Shown piece after piece: positions 20,489-29,639 of a DNA stretch of 29,751 nt. Numbering within the stretch: position 1 is the first letter of the stretch; every line of letters begins with the position of its first letter. The translations under genes were made by a program, and so were the position numbers. The stretch comes from Actinidia chinensis (lineage: Eukaryota; Streptophyta; Magnoliopsida; Ericales; Actinidiaceae). The notes under the pieces are model-generated. The model was not told where the DNA came from, made no database searches, and was given only the letters and a program-made list of their open reading frames with translations. The stretch spans positions 1-29,751 of the forward strand of contig VIGQ01000629.1 in NCBI GenBank assembly GCA_009663005.1, read 5' to 3'.

Positions 20489-22079
20489 CTCTGTAACCCA
20501 TTTTTCATCCCATTGCTTATTGTGAGAATGGTCATTCGTTAAATATCTGAACCGGAATTTGGATATGTTTTTTCCCAAATCCTTGACAGAGCTTGTATTT
20601 GTTTTCCATTTTGAGTGAGGCTTTTAGGGTATGAAGCCAAGTTCATTAGAAAATTGTTGAAGAACTCAAAGTAGTAACTACCAAGCGTCTGAGAGTTCCT
20701 CAGCCTTAATAGTTATGGATTCTCGAACAACGATATTAATTTGTGGTTCAAAAAATGGTCAACCAACCGGAGTTGGCATTCGTGATATGGAATGGGCGTG
20801 ATAAGGAAGACGACTATTGCCAAAGGTTGTGTACAAATTCAAACTGTGGTAGATTGTATGCTACCTGTTTTCTCACAAATTTAGAGAAGATGCCCAAAAA
20901 ACCCAATGGCTTACTGCGATTGCAAAGACACTTTATTTCAGATATTTTAAGAAAGAAGAGCACAAGTACGTGTTGAAGATGGATGTATGAGGCGCAATAT
21001 ATATTAAACAACAAACGTGTCTTCTTGTTCTCGATGATTTGGAATGATGAGGACCAACTATATGGCATTTTTGGCCAACAAGATTGGTTTTTCCAGGAAA
21101 GTTAATCATCATACCACTAGGCTCAACTTTCACATGCTGATAAGGTTATCAAGTTTATACGCCTGAAAATTAACTCCACCGATGAAGCACTTGAGCTTTT
21201 CAGTAGCATGCTTTTGGAGAAAACAAGCCTATTCAAGGGTACAAGGATTATCAACATGTTTGTACAAACTGCGAAGGGCTTCCTTAGCTCTTCAGTTTTG
21301 GGGTCTTCTGTGTGCGGGAAAAGCTAGATGTTGGACAAGTGTATTACAGAAATTGTCAAGCACTTTCCTGGACCAAAATTCTGGAAAAACTTGAAATAAG
21401 CTTTGATTCTTTAACAAGATAACAAGAGGGGGGTGAATAAAAATGTATTCCTTGAAGCTAGCTTTTTCTCTTTCTTTGTTGAACGAAGAAAATGGACACG
21501 ATCACAATCCTTGAATGGGTGTGAATATACACGCTAGCTGAATTCACAATCCCTTGATAGAAATCTTTTACCAATCGAAATGGTAGCTGAATCATTCATT
21601 TCATTCCCAGGACATTGCAACAAATCGTTTGCCGAGAATCCAAATTATCCTCAGGAGCGTAGCAGAATCTGGAGGCTAAAGAGTCTCATTCTTGATGAAA
21701 ATGATAAGAAACAGTTTTGGCAAGGTCATGGTTTTTTTGATTTTCCTATGCTGCCATTCAATTATCTACTTTCATTTTTTCTTTTCTTTTTGTTTTAAAG
21801 GTAGGGAACCAAAAAATTGAAGGCCTCACTTTTGAGCCTGAATTGTGAAGAATATGAATTTGAAGACGCTCAATCGTTTTTTGGATTGTCCTATGAGCAC
21901 CCTGAGTTGAAGAAATATTTCGAAGGTGGTAAGACCTTGGAAACTAATGCGTTTGAAAAGATGTAACTTGAGACTACTCAAACTCAGTTGGGTACAACTC
22001 TCTGAAGCTTTTAAGGAAAAAGGCATTTTCCAAAAGATTAAGATGGTTATATTGGGCACAGTTTCTCTCGCAGATACAT
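20489..22079 (+). pseudogene. TNL resistance gene 1: NB-ARC domain and first LRR, broken
   Basis: This is the clearest gene in the window, although it is broken by many one-base slips. In order it shows a linker with YEAKF-like and IVEEL words. The P-loop GMGVIRKTTIAK lies at 20789-20824 (usual form GMGGIGKTT). A kinase-2-like VFLV-LDD stretch lies near 21016-21045, followed by III-TTR near 21105 and GLPLALQFLG-like sequence at 21276-21305. SFDSL appears near 21401, and QERSRIWR at 21652-21675 corresponds to the PGKRSRLW motif. An intron probably ends at TTTTAAAG (about 21800). The next exon reads KIEGLTFEPEL, NAFEKM, NLRLLKLSWVQL and RLRWLYW, the standard entry to TNL leucine-rich repeats. 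The family is an intracellular ATP-binding immune switch. The LRR is cut off at about 22079 by a second TIR tail. Confidence 0.85.
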
Positions 22080-22212
22080 GCCCGGGGATAGTGACGCGCA
22101 AGCGGAGATCTGGAGAAGAAGGATCGACGGAGAAGAGAAAGGACGGAGTGGCGGCACCAAAGAGAATTGCAAGTATGGTTGGTGGATGGTTTTGCAAAAT
22201 CAAGTGGATGGG
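22080..22212 (+). pseudogene. TNL resistance gene 2: tail of a TIR exon
   Basis: This segment aligns with 16985-17112, the tail of the first TIR exon. Both contain CCCGGGGA, GCG followed by GAGATCTGGAGA, GAAGANGAAAG, ACGGAGTG, TTGC followed by AGTATG, and TTTTGCAAAATCAAG. It ends at GGATGG followed by GGTAATTT, a good donor at 22213. The TIR core (FLSFRG to LPVFYDV) is absent: the sequence before 22080 is LRR, not TIR. The segment is therefore an orphan TIR tail fused to the preceding gene. The frames are broken. Confidence 0.75.
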
Positions 22213-22529
22213 GTAATTTCTTACGCGCCTAATTCTTATGTGTGTTTGATTGGAGAATTTTATAGACGAAAAGGAAATGATTAAATTCAAACGGTTTTAC
22301 ATTTTATTGAACATTTTAAATTTACAAATTTTTTTTATGATAATTCTTTTGTTAGAATGGACCTATTTAAGAAAATATTAAAATAGACATCTTTAAAAAA
22401 ATTATTTATGTTAAAAAATAAATTTATATGAAAAGGGAGAAGTAAATATTTTTTTTTCAAAAATAATCTGAAAAAACCATGTTTGCAACAGTCGATTTTG
22501 AAAAGTCCATATTTTTTAAATAATGCAAA
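22213..22529. other. Intron-like AT-rich DNA after the second TIR tail
   Basis: No gene is present. It partly resembles the intron after the first TIR exon (17840-17910), and leads into the duplicated block at 22530. Confidence 0.5.
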
Positions 22530-22773
22530 GTCGATTATAAAGTTTCTTCTCTTTAAATGTAATAAAAATCGGATAAAGTTTATTTTTTTTTTATGTATGA
22601 AATTGTATTTGGCCTGAAAGGTATGTCACGGTACTAGATTCCAAAACTTAGAGGAGTGAATAAAAAGGTCCAAAAATATTCTAATTTTGAATTCTTAAAA
22701 AACAATGCATAATCTCCCGCTATAAATTAGACAACCCATCTCATCACTGCCCACTCTAGAATCGGGAAATTTG

Positions 22774-22824
<51 letters not shown>

Positions 22825-23025
22825 GGGGTGGGTGGGGGGGGGGGTTGGGGGGTTGGGTGTGTTTGTTTGTGGGTGTTGTTGTGTTTGTTGGTTTTTTTTT
22901 TTGTTTTTGTCATTTTTTCGCTTTTTTTTTTTTTTTCTTTTTTGTTTTTTTTTTTTCTTTTTTTCTTTTTTTTTTTTATTCTTTAGTTTGTTTTTTTTTC
23001 CTGTCTTTTTTTTCTTCTTCTTATA

Positions 23026-23077
<52 letters not shown>

Positions 23078-23472
23078 GGGGGGGAGGGAAAAAATAGTGT
23101 AGAACACAAGCATATATAGCACACCTACTCTAAATAACTCTATTATGATAAAACATCCAATATCATCAGACTCTCAAATCTCGTGATACGACTAACAACA
23201 AATCTGCCCCAACTCACAGTGTAACAGTGCCACAACTGTGGCACTATGACACACTCCAATATTCACAATCTAACAGGAACACTTTTACCACTCCAATTCA
23301 CAAGTCTAAAAGGTTGTCACTCACTGCTATTCACAACCTGAGAAAAAGAATCAAACTTCTGGTCAATGTACACCCTCTACAAAAACAGCACCACTCGACG
23401 TAATCTTAATAAGTCTCACATGTCACCATCCACCTCCACTCCATTACGTATACACACTGTTCTCACTAGTAC
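22530..23472. repeat. Segmental duplication copy B, left part
   Basis: This block matches 1735-2340 of copy A: AAAGTTTCTT, the GTATGTCACGGTACTAGATT-like word, AGAGGAGTG, CTATAAATTA, CTCTAGAATCGGGAAATTTGGGA, GAACACAAGCATATA, ATCTCGTGATACGAC and CAACCTGAGAAAAAGAATC. The homopolymer tract at 22773-23088 is extra. Similarity continues past the copia insertion, from 28552. Confidence 0.82.
22773..23088. repeat. Extreme G/T homopolymer tract, probable artefact or expansion
   Basis: The tract starts with a 46-base G run (22777-22822). A G/T mixture follows, then about 160 bases of nearly pure T, and finally a 28-base G run (23057-23084). The corresponding place in copy A is the 14-base GGGATGGGGGAGGG at 1944-1957, with matching unique sequence on both sides. 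Long Pro- and Lys-rich or Gly- and Phe-rich open frames here are by-products of the low complexity and are not genes. Confidence 0.85.
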
Positions 23473-23903
23473 TGTCAAGGAAATGGGCTAATAACAATTG
23501 TCAAAGAAATGGCCAACAACCATTTTGGGGGTCAAAATGTAGGTGGTGCGTAACTTAGGCAATTGTCAATGGAGGTGCCTAACCATTGCCAATTTTTCTT
23601 TACCTAATTTCACCAACCATTTTGTTGAACCCTATATAACCAACCCCTAGCCCTCATTTTTAATATCACAAATTTGAGAGAGTTAGGAGAGTTTAACAGA
23701 GAATCAGCTTAGAGTGGGTTGTACGTTGTAAGATTTACACTACTGTGTATTTTTTTCTCCCTTTATTAAAACGATCGCCAGCAGGTCCGGAGACGTAGGC
23801 ACAATTGGGCCGAACTCCGTTAATCAACTTTGTGTGTGTGTTTTCGCTATTTTCGCTCTCCCACTATTGACTTATAGGAAATCTGCGAATTTTTTCCCCA
23901 ACA
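23473..23903 (+). repeat. 5' LTR of copia element 2
   Basis: This 431-base LTR begins TGTCAAGGAAATGGGC and ends CCCCAACA, with a partner at 28118-28551. A CTATATAACC promoter-like TATA element lies at about 23632-23641. It is conserved in the partner as CCTATATACC, which suits a transcription start inside the LTR. Both LTRs share CAGCAGGTCCGGAGACGTAG and a TGTGTGTG run before the 3' end. Confidence 0.92.
23632..23641 (+). promoter_or_regulatory. TATA box of copia element 2 LTR promoter
   Basis: CTATATAACC is preserved as CTATATACCC in the other LTR. A lone TATA element about 160 bases into an LTR of this size is the expected promoter position. Activity is inferred. Confidence 0.5.
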
Positions 23904-23905
23904 AC

Positions 23906-23915
23906 TGGTATCAGA
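23906..23915 (+). other. Primer-binding site of copia element 2
   Basis: TGGTATCAGA follows two bases after the LTR end. The next bases read TGCCC rather than the usual GCCC, one base longer. It is complementary to initiator methionine tRNA. Confidence 0.92.
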
Positions 23916-23996
23916 TGCCCTTGGCGTGGTGATTTTCTTTTCTGTCAGTCCGTCATAAACAACCCTACTCCAAAGGAGTCAATTCGAGTGGGAGCG

Positions 23997-24890
23997 ATGG
24001 CCTGCAGACGAAGTAAAGGTGAAACTCGAAAAGTTCGATGGAGCAGATTTTGGGTTCTGGAAGATGCAGATCGAAAGTAATCTGTATCAGAAAAGCTTTA
24101 AATCAACCATCGTCTCAGAAATAAGCCAGAGGGTATGAAGATGAAACTTGACTCTTCTTGCAGACAAGCCCCCTCGTAGTTATTCCGATTGGACCGCTAT
24201 CTTCGAGATCCCGCAATGTCTTTCAACATACAACGGAAAGACAACGGCGGGTTTATGGCGGCTCTCCTCCAGTATGTAGAGAACCATCAGCCTCCGTGTG
24301 TCGCAAAGTTTCACTGGCCTGAGGCGGTTTATTCATTGCGATGACGTAAGGCGCATTCGTAGCTTCAACATCGTCACTGACCAATCTCAGTCCAACCCAG
24401 TTGAGTTCAGGTGAAATTTGAATTGATGAAGAAGTAACGCGCATTGATACTTTTGCCTTCTTCCTCTATTCTCTAGTTCTAACTCAGAAAGTTGGAATGC
24501 TACTGTCACGTCTGGGAGTAGCTCGTCGGAAACAATAAGTTAAAATTTAACGATATTCGTGATTTTGGAATGTCTCTCTCTTCCTCAGTGAAGAATCCGA
24601 CGAAGAGAGTCTTCGGGTGAATCATCAACCTCTTCAGTTCTTGCATACAGAGTCAAGAGAAGAAATCTCAACCCAGAGGGAATGGACGTGGCAAATTGAA
24701 CTACCGGTCAGACGGTCAAAGAACCGGAGGTCCAATCCCGGATCCCAATAATTCCCTATCAGCTCGAAGCGTCGAGTGGGTGGAATTGTGGACACCGGGC
24801 ACTACAAAAATCATTGCATCAGTACACCGAAGGACAGGAGGCGAAGCAGAGGCAAATGTTTCTTCTTCCACCTCAGGAAAAGAATGAATG
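23997..24890 (+). pseudogene. Copia element 2 gag remnant
   Basis: Gag-like sequence starts at an ATG at 23997-23999. With frame slips it reads VKLEKFDGADFGFWKMQI, the usual opening of Tnt1-like Gag, at about 24017-24070. LRRFIHC-like and LEHLD-type segments are hard to follow. A zinc-knuckle remnant lies at 24781-24818. WNCG, then GHYKNHC, is readable across one slip, but the first Cys of the CX2CX4HX4C pattern is not visible. Gag would form the particle and the knuckle bind element RNA. Borders are approximate. Confidence 0.7.
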
Positions 24891-27800
24891 CTTTGATATG
24901 CTCTTTGGAGAGCACGGAAGGTTCTTGGGTATTAGACTCAGGAGCATCATTCCCACGCTATCTTCGCAGAAGAATTCTTCGAGAGGTAGGTCCCCCGGAC
25001 ACCTTGGACTGTCCTACCTTGGTGATGATCAGCCCTTGTGCTATTATCGGGAAGGGGTGTAATAAATATTTAAGTTTGAATGGGTCTATTGGTGAGCTGA
25101 GGATGTCGGCATATCCCACCCTGAAAAAGAACTTAATCTCATTGGGGCAGTTTAGCTCAGCGAAGGCTACACTACTATCTTTCATGGTGAAAATTGGAAG
25201 ATTTCAAAGGTGCAATGACGGGTGCGTCGCGGCAAAAAGAGTGGTACTCTTTACAGAACAGCGGAGGAGCCATGTTCAATTGCATGTTGCAGTGCAGGCA
25301 ACGAAAATTCCAATATGCTGAGCACTCCTAGAGACTAGGCCATATCTGAGTGAGAAGGGGATTGAAAATTATCCTTCCATCCCAGGGAAAATCTTCCAGG
25401 GTCTACACAATTCAGTGATAAACATGTGTGACAGATTGCCCCTATCTTTGGAAAGCGAAGAGGGTTAGCTTTCACACAAGTGGCTCATAACCCCAAAGAA
25501 GGAAAGGCTAGAGCTTGGTTCACACTCATCTGATGTTTGGGGGCGCAACGACCATTTCCTCCATTGGTGGAAAACACTACTACTTCGTGACTTTCATCGA
25601 TGATCACTCTCGAAAGGTATGTGGTTTAACTTTCTAAAGCATAAGTCAATTGTTTGAAGCTTTCAGGAGAGGTAAAGCTATGGTTGAAAATGAGACAAGT
25701 CTGAAGATTAAAAAGCTCAACCTACAAGGTGGGGGAATATGAAGACAACCAGATCCAAGAAGTTTTTTGGCTATTAGTACAGGATCAGATGGAGAGAACC
25801 CGTGTCCGGGTAGGCCTCACACATGGTGTATGCTGAGCGTATGAGCCGAACATTGACAGAAGAGCTAGAAGCAGTCGTATACAGTCAGGTCTAACCAAAG
25901 CAGTTCTGGACAGAGTAGTCAAAACACAGCAGCTTACCTTGATCACCGAGGCCCATCGGTTTCCATTAGAGCCAGAATACGCAGAGAGGTATGGAGGCGA
26001 AAAGGGTAAAACGATCACATCAAACGTTTTAGTTTGTGTAGCATCTGTGGCATATCAGTGTCAGCAGGAATAAGCTTGATCCCAACATCTAAGAAGCACA
26101 TTCATTCGGCTATGGCGAGATGATTTGCTACCGCATTTGGATGCGAAAACAAGAATGGGGGTGATCCGCAGCAGAGATTTGATTTCAACGAAAGAATGAT
26201 GTACAGGACAGCCTAAAATCGCTCCAGCGACGCAAGAGCAGAATTGACGTCAGCATTTGGCAAATGTAAGATGATGTCCCCAGATAGTCCCCGTGACGGA
26301 GCCGATTGTAGGCAAGTCCTCAGCTATAGACTCGTTGGACAGAGCAGTGCGCAGCAGTCCGACACATCCCACAACCTCCTACTCCAACTCCTGTATTGAG
26401 AGGTCTTCTAGCCTCATGTGCCTAATAGAGATATATTAATTATTTTGTTGTTGACTGATGGATGGTGGGGAGGCCTGAGTGCTATGATGAAGCTTGTCAG
26501 ACTTGGAGATGCTAGCAGTGGGAGCTTGGCATGAAAGACGAGATGAAGTCTCTATCTCCACCAACATGGGAACTAGTTAGAGTTAGACCCGTGGGGACTA
26601 AGGCACTTCACAAACAAATGGGTGTACCGGTGAAAGAAAGAGCCTGATGGTTCTAAGAGATACAAAGCCCGACTAGTCGTCAAAGGATTCCACAGAAGGA
26701 AGGAGTTGACTACAAACCGACATTTTTTGGCTCCAGTTGTGAACTCCATACTATCAGAATATATAGTATTGTTGCCATGAAGATCTTTATCTTGAACATT
26801 AGATGTAAAGACTGGCATTTCTTTACGGAGCTTGATGAGAGATATACATGGACCCAGCCAGAAGGTTTATCAGAAAGAAGGAAGAATGGTGTGCCGACTT
26901 AAAGAATAACGAGTTTGTATGGGGCCTGAAACAACCCCAAGACAATGTATAAAATTTTGACGGCTTCAATGCACAGGAAGGTTTTCCAGTAAGTGCAACG
27001 TCGCCCAACTGTTGCTACTTCACGAGATACAGGTCTATTTATATCATTTTACTTCTTTATGTTTGATGATATGTTAGTAGCATTTTCTGATATGGAGGAT
27101 ATCAGGAAGTTTGAGCATCAATTGTCAAAAGAGTTTAGACATGAAAGACTTGGGTCCAGCAAGAAGATTCTTGGAATGCACACTCAAACAAGAGATAAAC
27201 AGAGAGGGATTTTAACAGTTATCCTAGGCAGAGTACAATCAAACGTGTTTTGCAGAGATTCAACATGGCCTACAGCGCAAGGCATTCAACACAGTTCACC
27301 CTTTGCAAGTCACTTTTCGTCTTATCCAAGGATCAGTTCCCCTCAGACAGAAGAAGAGAAAGATTTTCATGGCTAAGGTTCCTTACGGCCTCAGCCATTG
27401 AAGTTTGATGTAACGCAATGTCTGTACGGGACCGCTATTTCCTCATGCAGTGGAGTTGTTAGGCAGGTTTATGTCAAATCCAGGGAAGCTCATGGAAGCT
27501 ATAAAGTCGGATTTTGAAGTATCTACAAGGCTCCATAGAGAACGTGTTTGTACTTTGGTAAGGGTGTAGTTTAAAAGTACACGGCTACGTAGACGCAAGA
27601 CTTTGAAGGTGAAGTCAGATCACCGAAGAAGCACCACCTGTTTATATATTCACTGTTGGTACTAGCAGTTTGTAGTGGATGTCGGCAGTTTACAAAGATT
27701 GTCACTACTAGCCACTTATAGAAGCTGAGTATGTAGTCAGTGACTGAAGCCAGTAAAGAAATGATATGGCTTTCAAAGTTTGTTACTGAGGTGGGATTCA

Positions 27801-28105
27801 AACAGTAGAAGAATTTTTCACAGTGACAGTCAGAGTGCGATACACTTGGCGAAGAATTCCTCAGCATTTCATTCCAGAACTAAGCATATTGGGACTTCGT
27901 TTCACTTCATCATATCTTATTAGAAGATGATGTGTTGAATACTAGAGAAGATCCAAGAAGCAGAATCCAGCAGATATGAGTGACAAAGACGGTGGCTATC
28001 ACAAACTGAAGTTATTTCAATCTTCAGTTGGCCTGCAAGAATAACAAGACCGGAGAGATCTGGCTGCACTAGATCAAGGTGTTAAGACAAGATTGAAATC
28101 AGTCT
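24890..28105 (+). pseudogene. Copia element 2 pol: protease, integrase, reverse transcriptase, RNase H remnants
   Basis: Domains follow the copia order. Protease: WVLDSGAS with the catalytic DSG at 24935-24943. Integrase: HSRLGHMS-like zinc-finger part at about 25320-25360, a Cys pair near 25425-25440, TDVWG near 25522, DDHSRK near 25600, GGEYED near 25728, and a VAERM remnant near 25825. Reverse transcriptase: KWVYRVKE-like near 26615, RYKARLVVKGF at about 26655-26690, and DDMLVA at 27065-27082. The Tyr-Val before it is altered to Phe-Met-Phe by an apparent extra T. RNase H: TTEAEYVAV-like near 27722 and SRTKHIG near 27870. The longest open stretch is 181 codons (24776-25321), so no working enzyme is encoded as written. 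Confidence 0.88.
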
Positions 28106-28117
28106 TCAGTGGGAGAT
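28106..28117 (+). other. Polypurine tract of copia element 2
   Basis: The purine-rich TCAGTGGGAGAT lies directly before the 3' LTR. This is the position and composition expected of the plus-strand primer. Confidence 0.8.
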
Positions 28118-28551
28118 TGTCAAGGAAATGGGCTAAAACCCATTGTCAAGAAATTGGGCCAACACCATTTTTGGGATCAAAAATGTAGGTCGCCGCTGCC
28201 TAACACTTGGGCAATTGTCAATGGAGGTGCCTAACCATTGCCATTTTTCTTTCCTAATTTTTCATTCACCAACCAATTTTTTTGAACCCTATATACCCTT
28301 AGCCTCATTTGTAATATCATCAAATTTGAGAGAGCGAGAAGAGTTTAAGAGAAAATCTTAGAGTGGGTTGTGAGTTTAAGTGTTGTAACACTTGTATTTT
28401 TCTCCCTTTAGTAAACGTCTGGCAGCAGGTCCGGAGACGTAGGCACAATTGGCCAACTCCGTTATCAAATTTGTGTGTGTGTTTTTTCCGCTATTTTTTC
28501 GCATTCCCACTAATTTGACTTTTTATAGGAAATCTGCGTATTTTCCCAACA
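28118..28551 (+). repeat. 3' LTR of copia element 2
   Basis: This 434-base LTR begins TGTCAAGGAAATGGGC and ends TTTTCCCAACA. It matches 23473-23903 throughout, with differences mostly single-base indels in homopolymers. Because so many differences are indels, a divergence age from this pair would be unreliable. Confidence 0.92.
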
Positions 28552-28774
28552 TAACATCCCACTTCCCTTTTCTTAGGTTTGTTACTGTTCTCGAGGTTTA
28601 TCTTCCCCACTTCCCCATCTTTAGGCATGTTACAATCCAATCAATCACGTCTCCTAAGCTTTAGATTGACAACCTTCGCACGCACCCTTTCTAAGATATT
28701 TCCCCCCAGCCCCCACGACTCTAGGGATGCAATCTCTTAGAATCAGTCCAACACACCACACTCGAAAACAAGTT

Positions 28775-28898
28775 AACAACCAATCCATCACAAATATCCA
28801 CCAACTAGTTTATGTCTTCATATTAACTTAAAAAGTTAACACAACCAATCACAAATTATAACAACTAGTTTATGTCTTCACATTAACTAAAAAGTTAT
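28775..28898. repeat. Two-copy tandem repeat, copy B version
   Basis: The units lie at about 28775-28839 and 28840-28898, each with AACTAGTTTATGTCTTCA followed by ATTAACT and AAAAAGTTA. It is the homologue of 2575-2704. Confidence 0.65.
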
Positions 28899-29109
28899 AC
28901 TAAGCATATATAATCCTGAAAGCACATAAACTCAGCACTATTATATTAAGCCCACTCGTACGGCCACATTCAACACATAATAATGTATTTTTTCTATAAT
29001 TAAAATATTTTAGCTCACTCAACTAATCAACAATACTCAGTTCTTTATATTCTTTTGCTATTTCAAAATTATAAATCAAGTTAAAATCCCACCACAAAGC
29101 GAGTGCGAG

Positions 29110-29154
29110 AACCCACTTCGCCGCGATCAATGAACCCACTCGCCGCGATCAATG
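29110..29154. repeat. Local 23-bp tandem duplication
   Basis: Two adjacent copies of AACCCACTTCGCCGCGATCAATG are present, the second lacking one T. Copy A has only one version at about 3000-3022, so this duplication arose after the segmental duplication, or is an assembly error. Confidence 0.75.
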
Positions 29155-29332
29155 GAATCTTCCGGTACCCGTCCAAGGCATTTAGGCAAGGTGTGCTGAT
29201 CTCGGGTGCAAGATTTCGCTGTGAGACCAAATTTAGGGCAAAGGAAAAAAATAGAAATTGGGGGAATTGGGGCAAAGGGGAAAGGGATTGTGGTGTTGAA
29301 GTGGTGAGAGAGTAGAGAGTGAGAGCGAACCT

Positions 29333-29337
<5 letters not shown>

Positions 29338-29376
<39 letters not shown>
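29338..29376. repeat. GA microsatellite
   Basis: A nearly pure (AG)n run of about 18-19 units. The homologous run in copy A (8438-8457) has about ten. Confidence 0.9.
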
Positions 29377-29379
<3 letters not shown>

Positions 29380-29520
29380 GGTGGTGATGGTGGTTGCGAC
29401 GCGGTGGTCACCGCGCGATCTCCGCAGTGGTGTCCGGCGATGAGGAGAAGAGAGAGCGAGGGAGAGACGGTCCGAAATTGCAGATACCAGAAATAGGCCC
29501 TCGGCTGATTGGGGCTGTGA

Positions 29521-29639
29521 AGGCCCTACTTACGCTTACAGGTCTCTTATTTTATAAGTCCCATCCCATTTTGATCCCAAGGTTTAAATTCATTCGATTA
29601 GGGTCCCACAACACCATTCGTAAAAGAATAAAACATATT
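29521..29639. other. Unassigned DNA
   Basis: No gene or repeat is recognised between the end of copy B and the start of the next TNL-intron similarity. Confidence 0.4.

Larger units (their letters stand above)
23473..28551 (+). mobile_element. Ty1/copia LTR retrotransposon 2 (plus strand), full length but broken
   Basis: This is a complete 5.1 kb element with two LTRs of about 430 bases, a primer-binding site, a polypurine tract and gag-pol remnants in copia order. Motifs recall the Tnt1/Tork-type lineages, but that is inference. It is a different family from the element at 3061-8377: the LTR length, LTR sequence and Gag are all different. It interrupts copy B between CTCACTAG and CATCCCACTTCCC. 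Copy A at about 2325-2350 is the empty site (CTCACCGTAAACAGCCTTCA). The flanks AGTAC and ATAAC fit a GTAAC-like target duplication if each has lost one base. No protein is intact. Confidence 0.94.
28552..29520. repeat. Segmental duplication copy B, right part
   Basis: This block continues the copy A order from about 2340 to 3050 and then 8378-8580. Landmarks are CACTTCCCTTTTCTTAGG, AACTAGTTTATGTCTTCA (twice), AAAGCACATAAACTCAGCA, CAAAGCGAGTGCGA, GGTACCCGTCCAAGGCAT, then GGGGAAAGGG, GTGGTGTTGAAGTGG, the GA microsatellite and GTGGTCACCGCG. The roughly 85 bases around 29190-29270 have no counterpart in copy A, where the minus-strand copia element sits instead. Confidence 0.82.

Noticed and set aside
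22695..23124. Several open frames rich in Pro, Lys, Gly or Phe
   Set aside because: They come entirely from the G and T homopolymer tract and have no complexity or homology.
24776..25321. 181-codon frame considered as an independent gene
   Set aside because: It contains the copia protease WVLDSGAS motif and belongs to the pol region of copia element 2.
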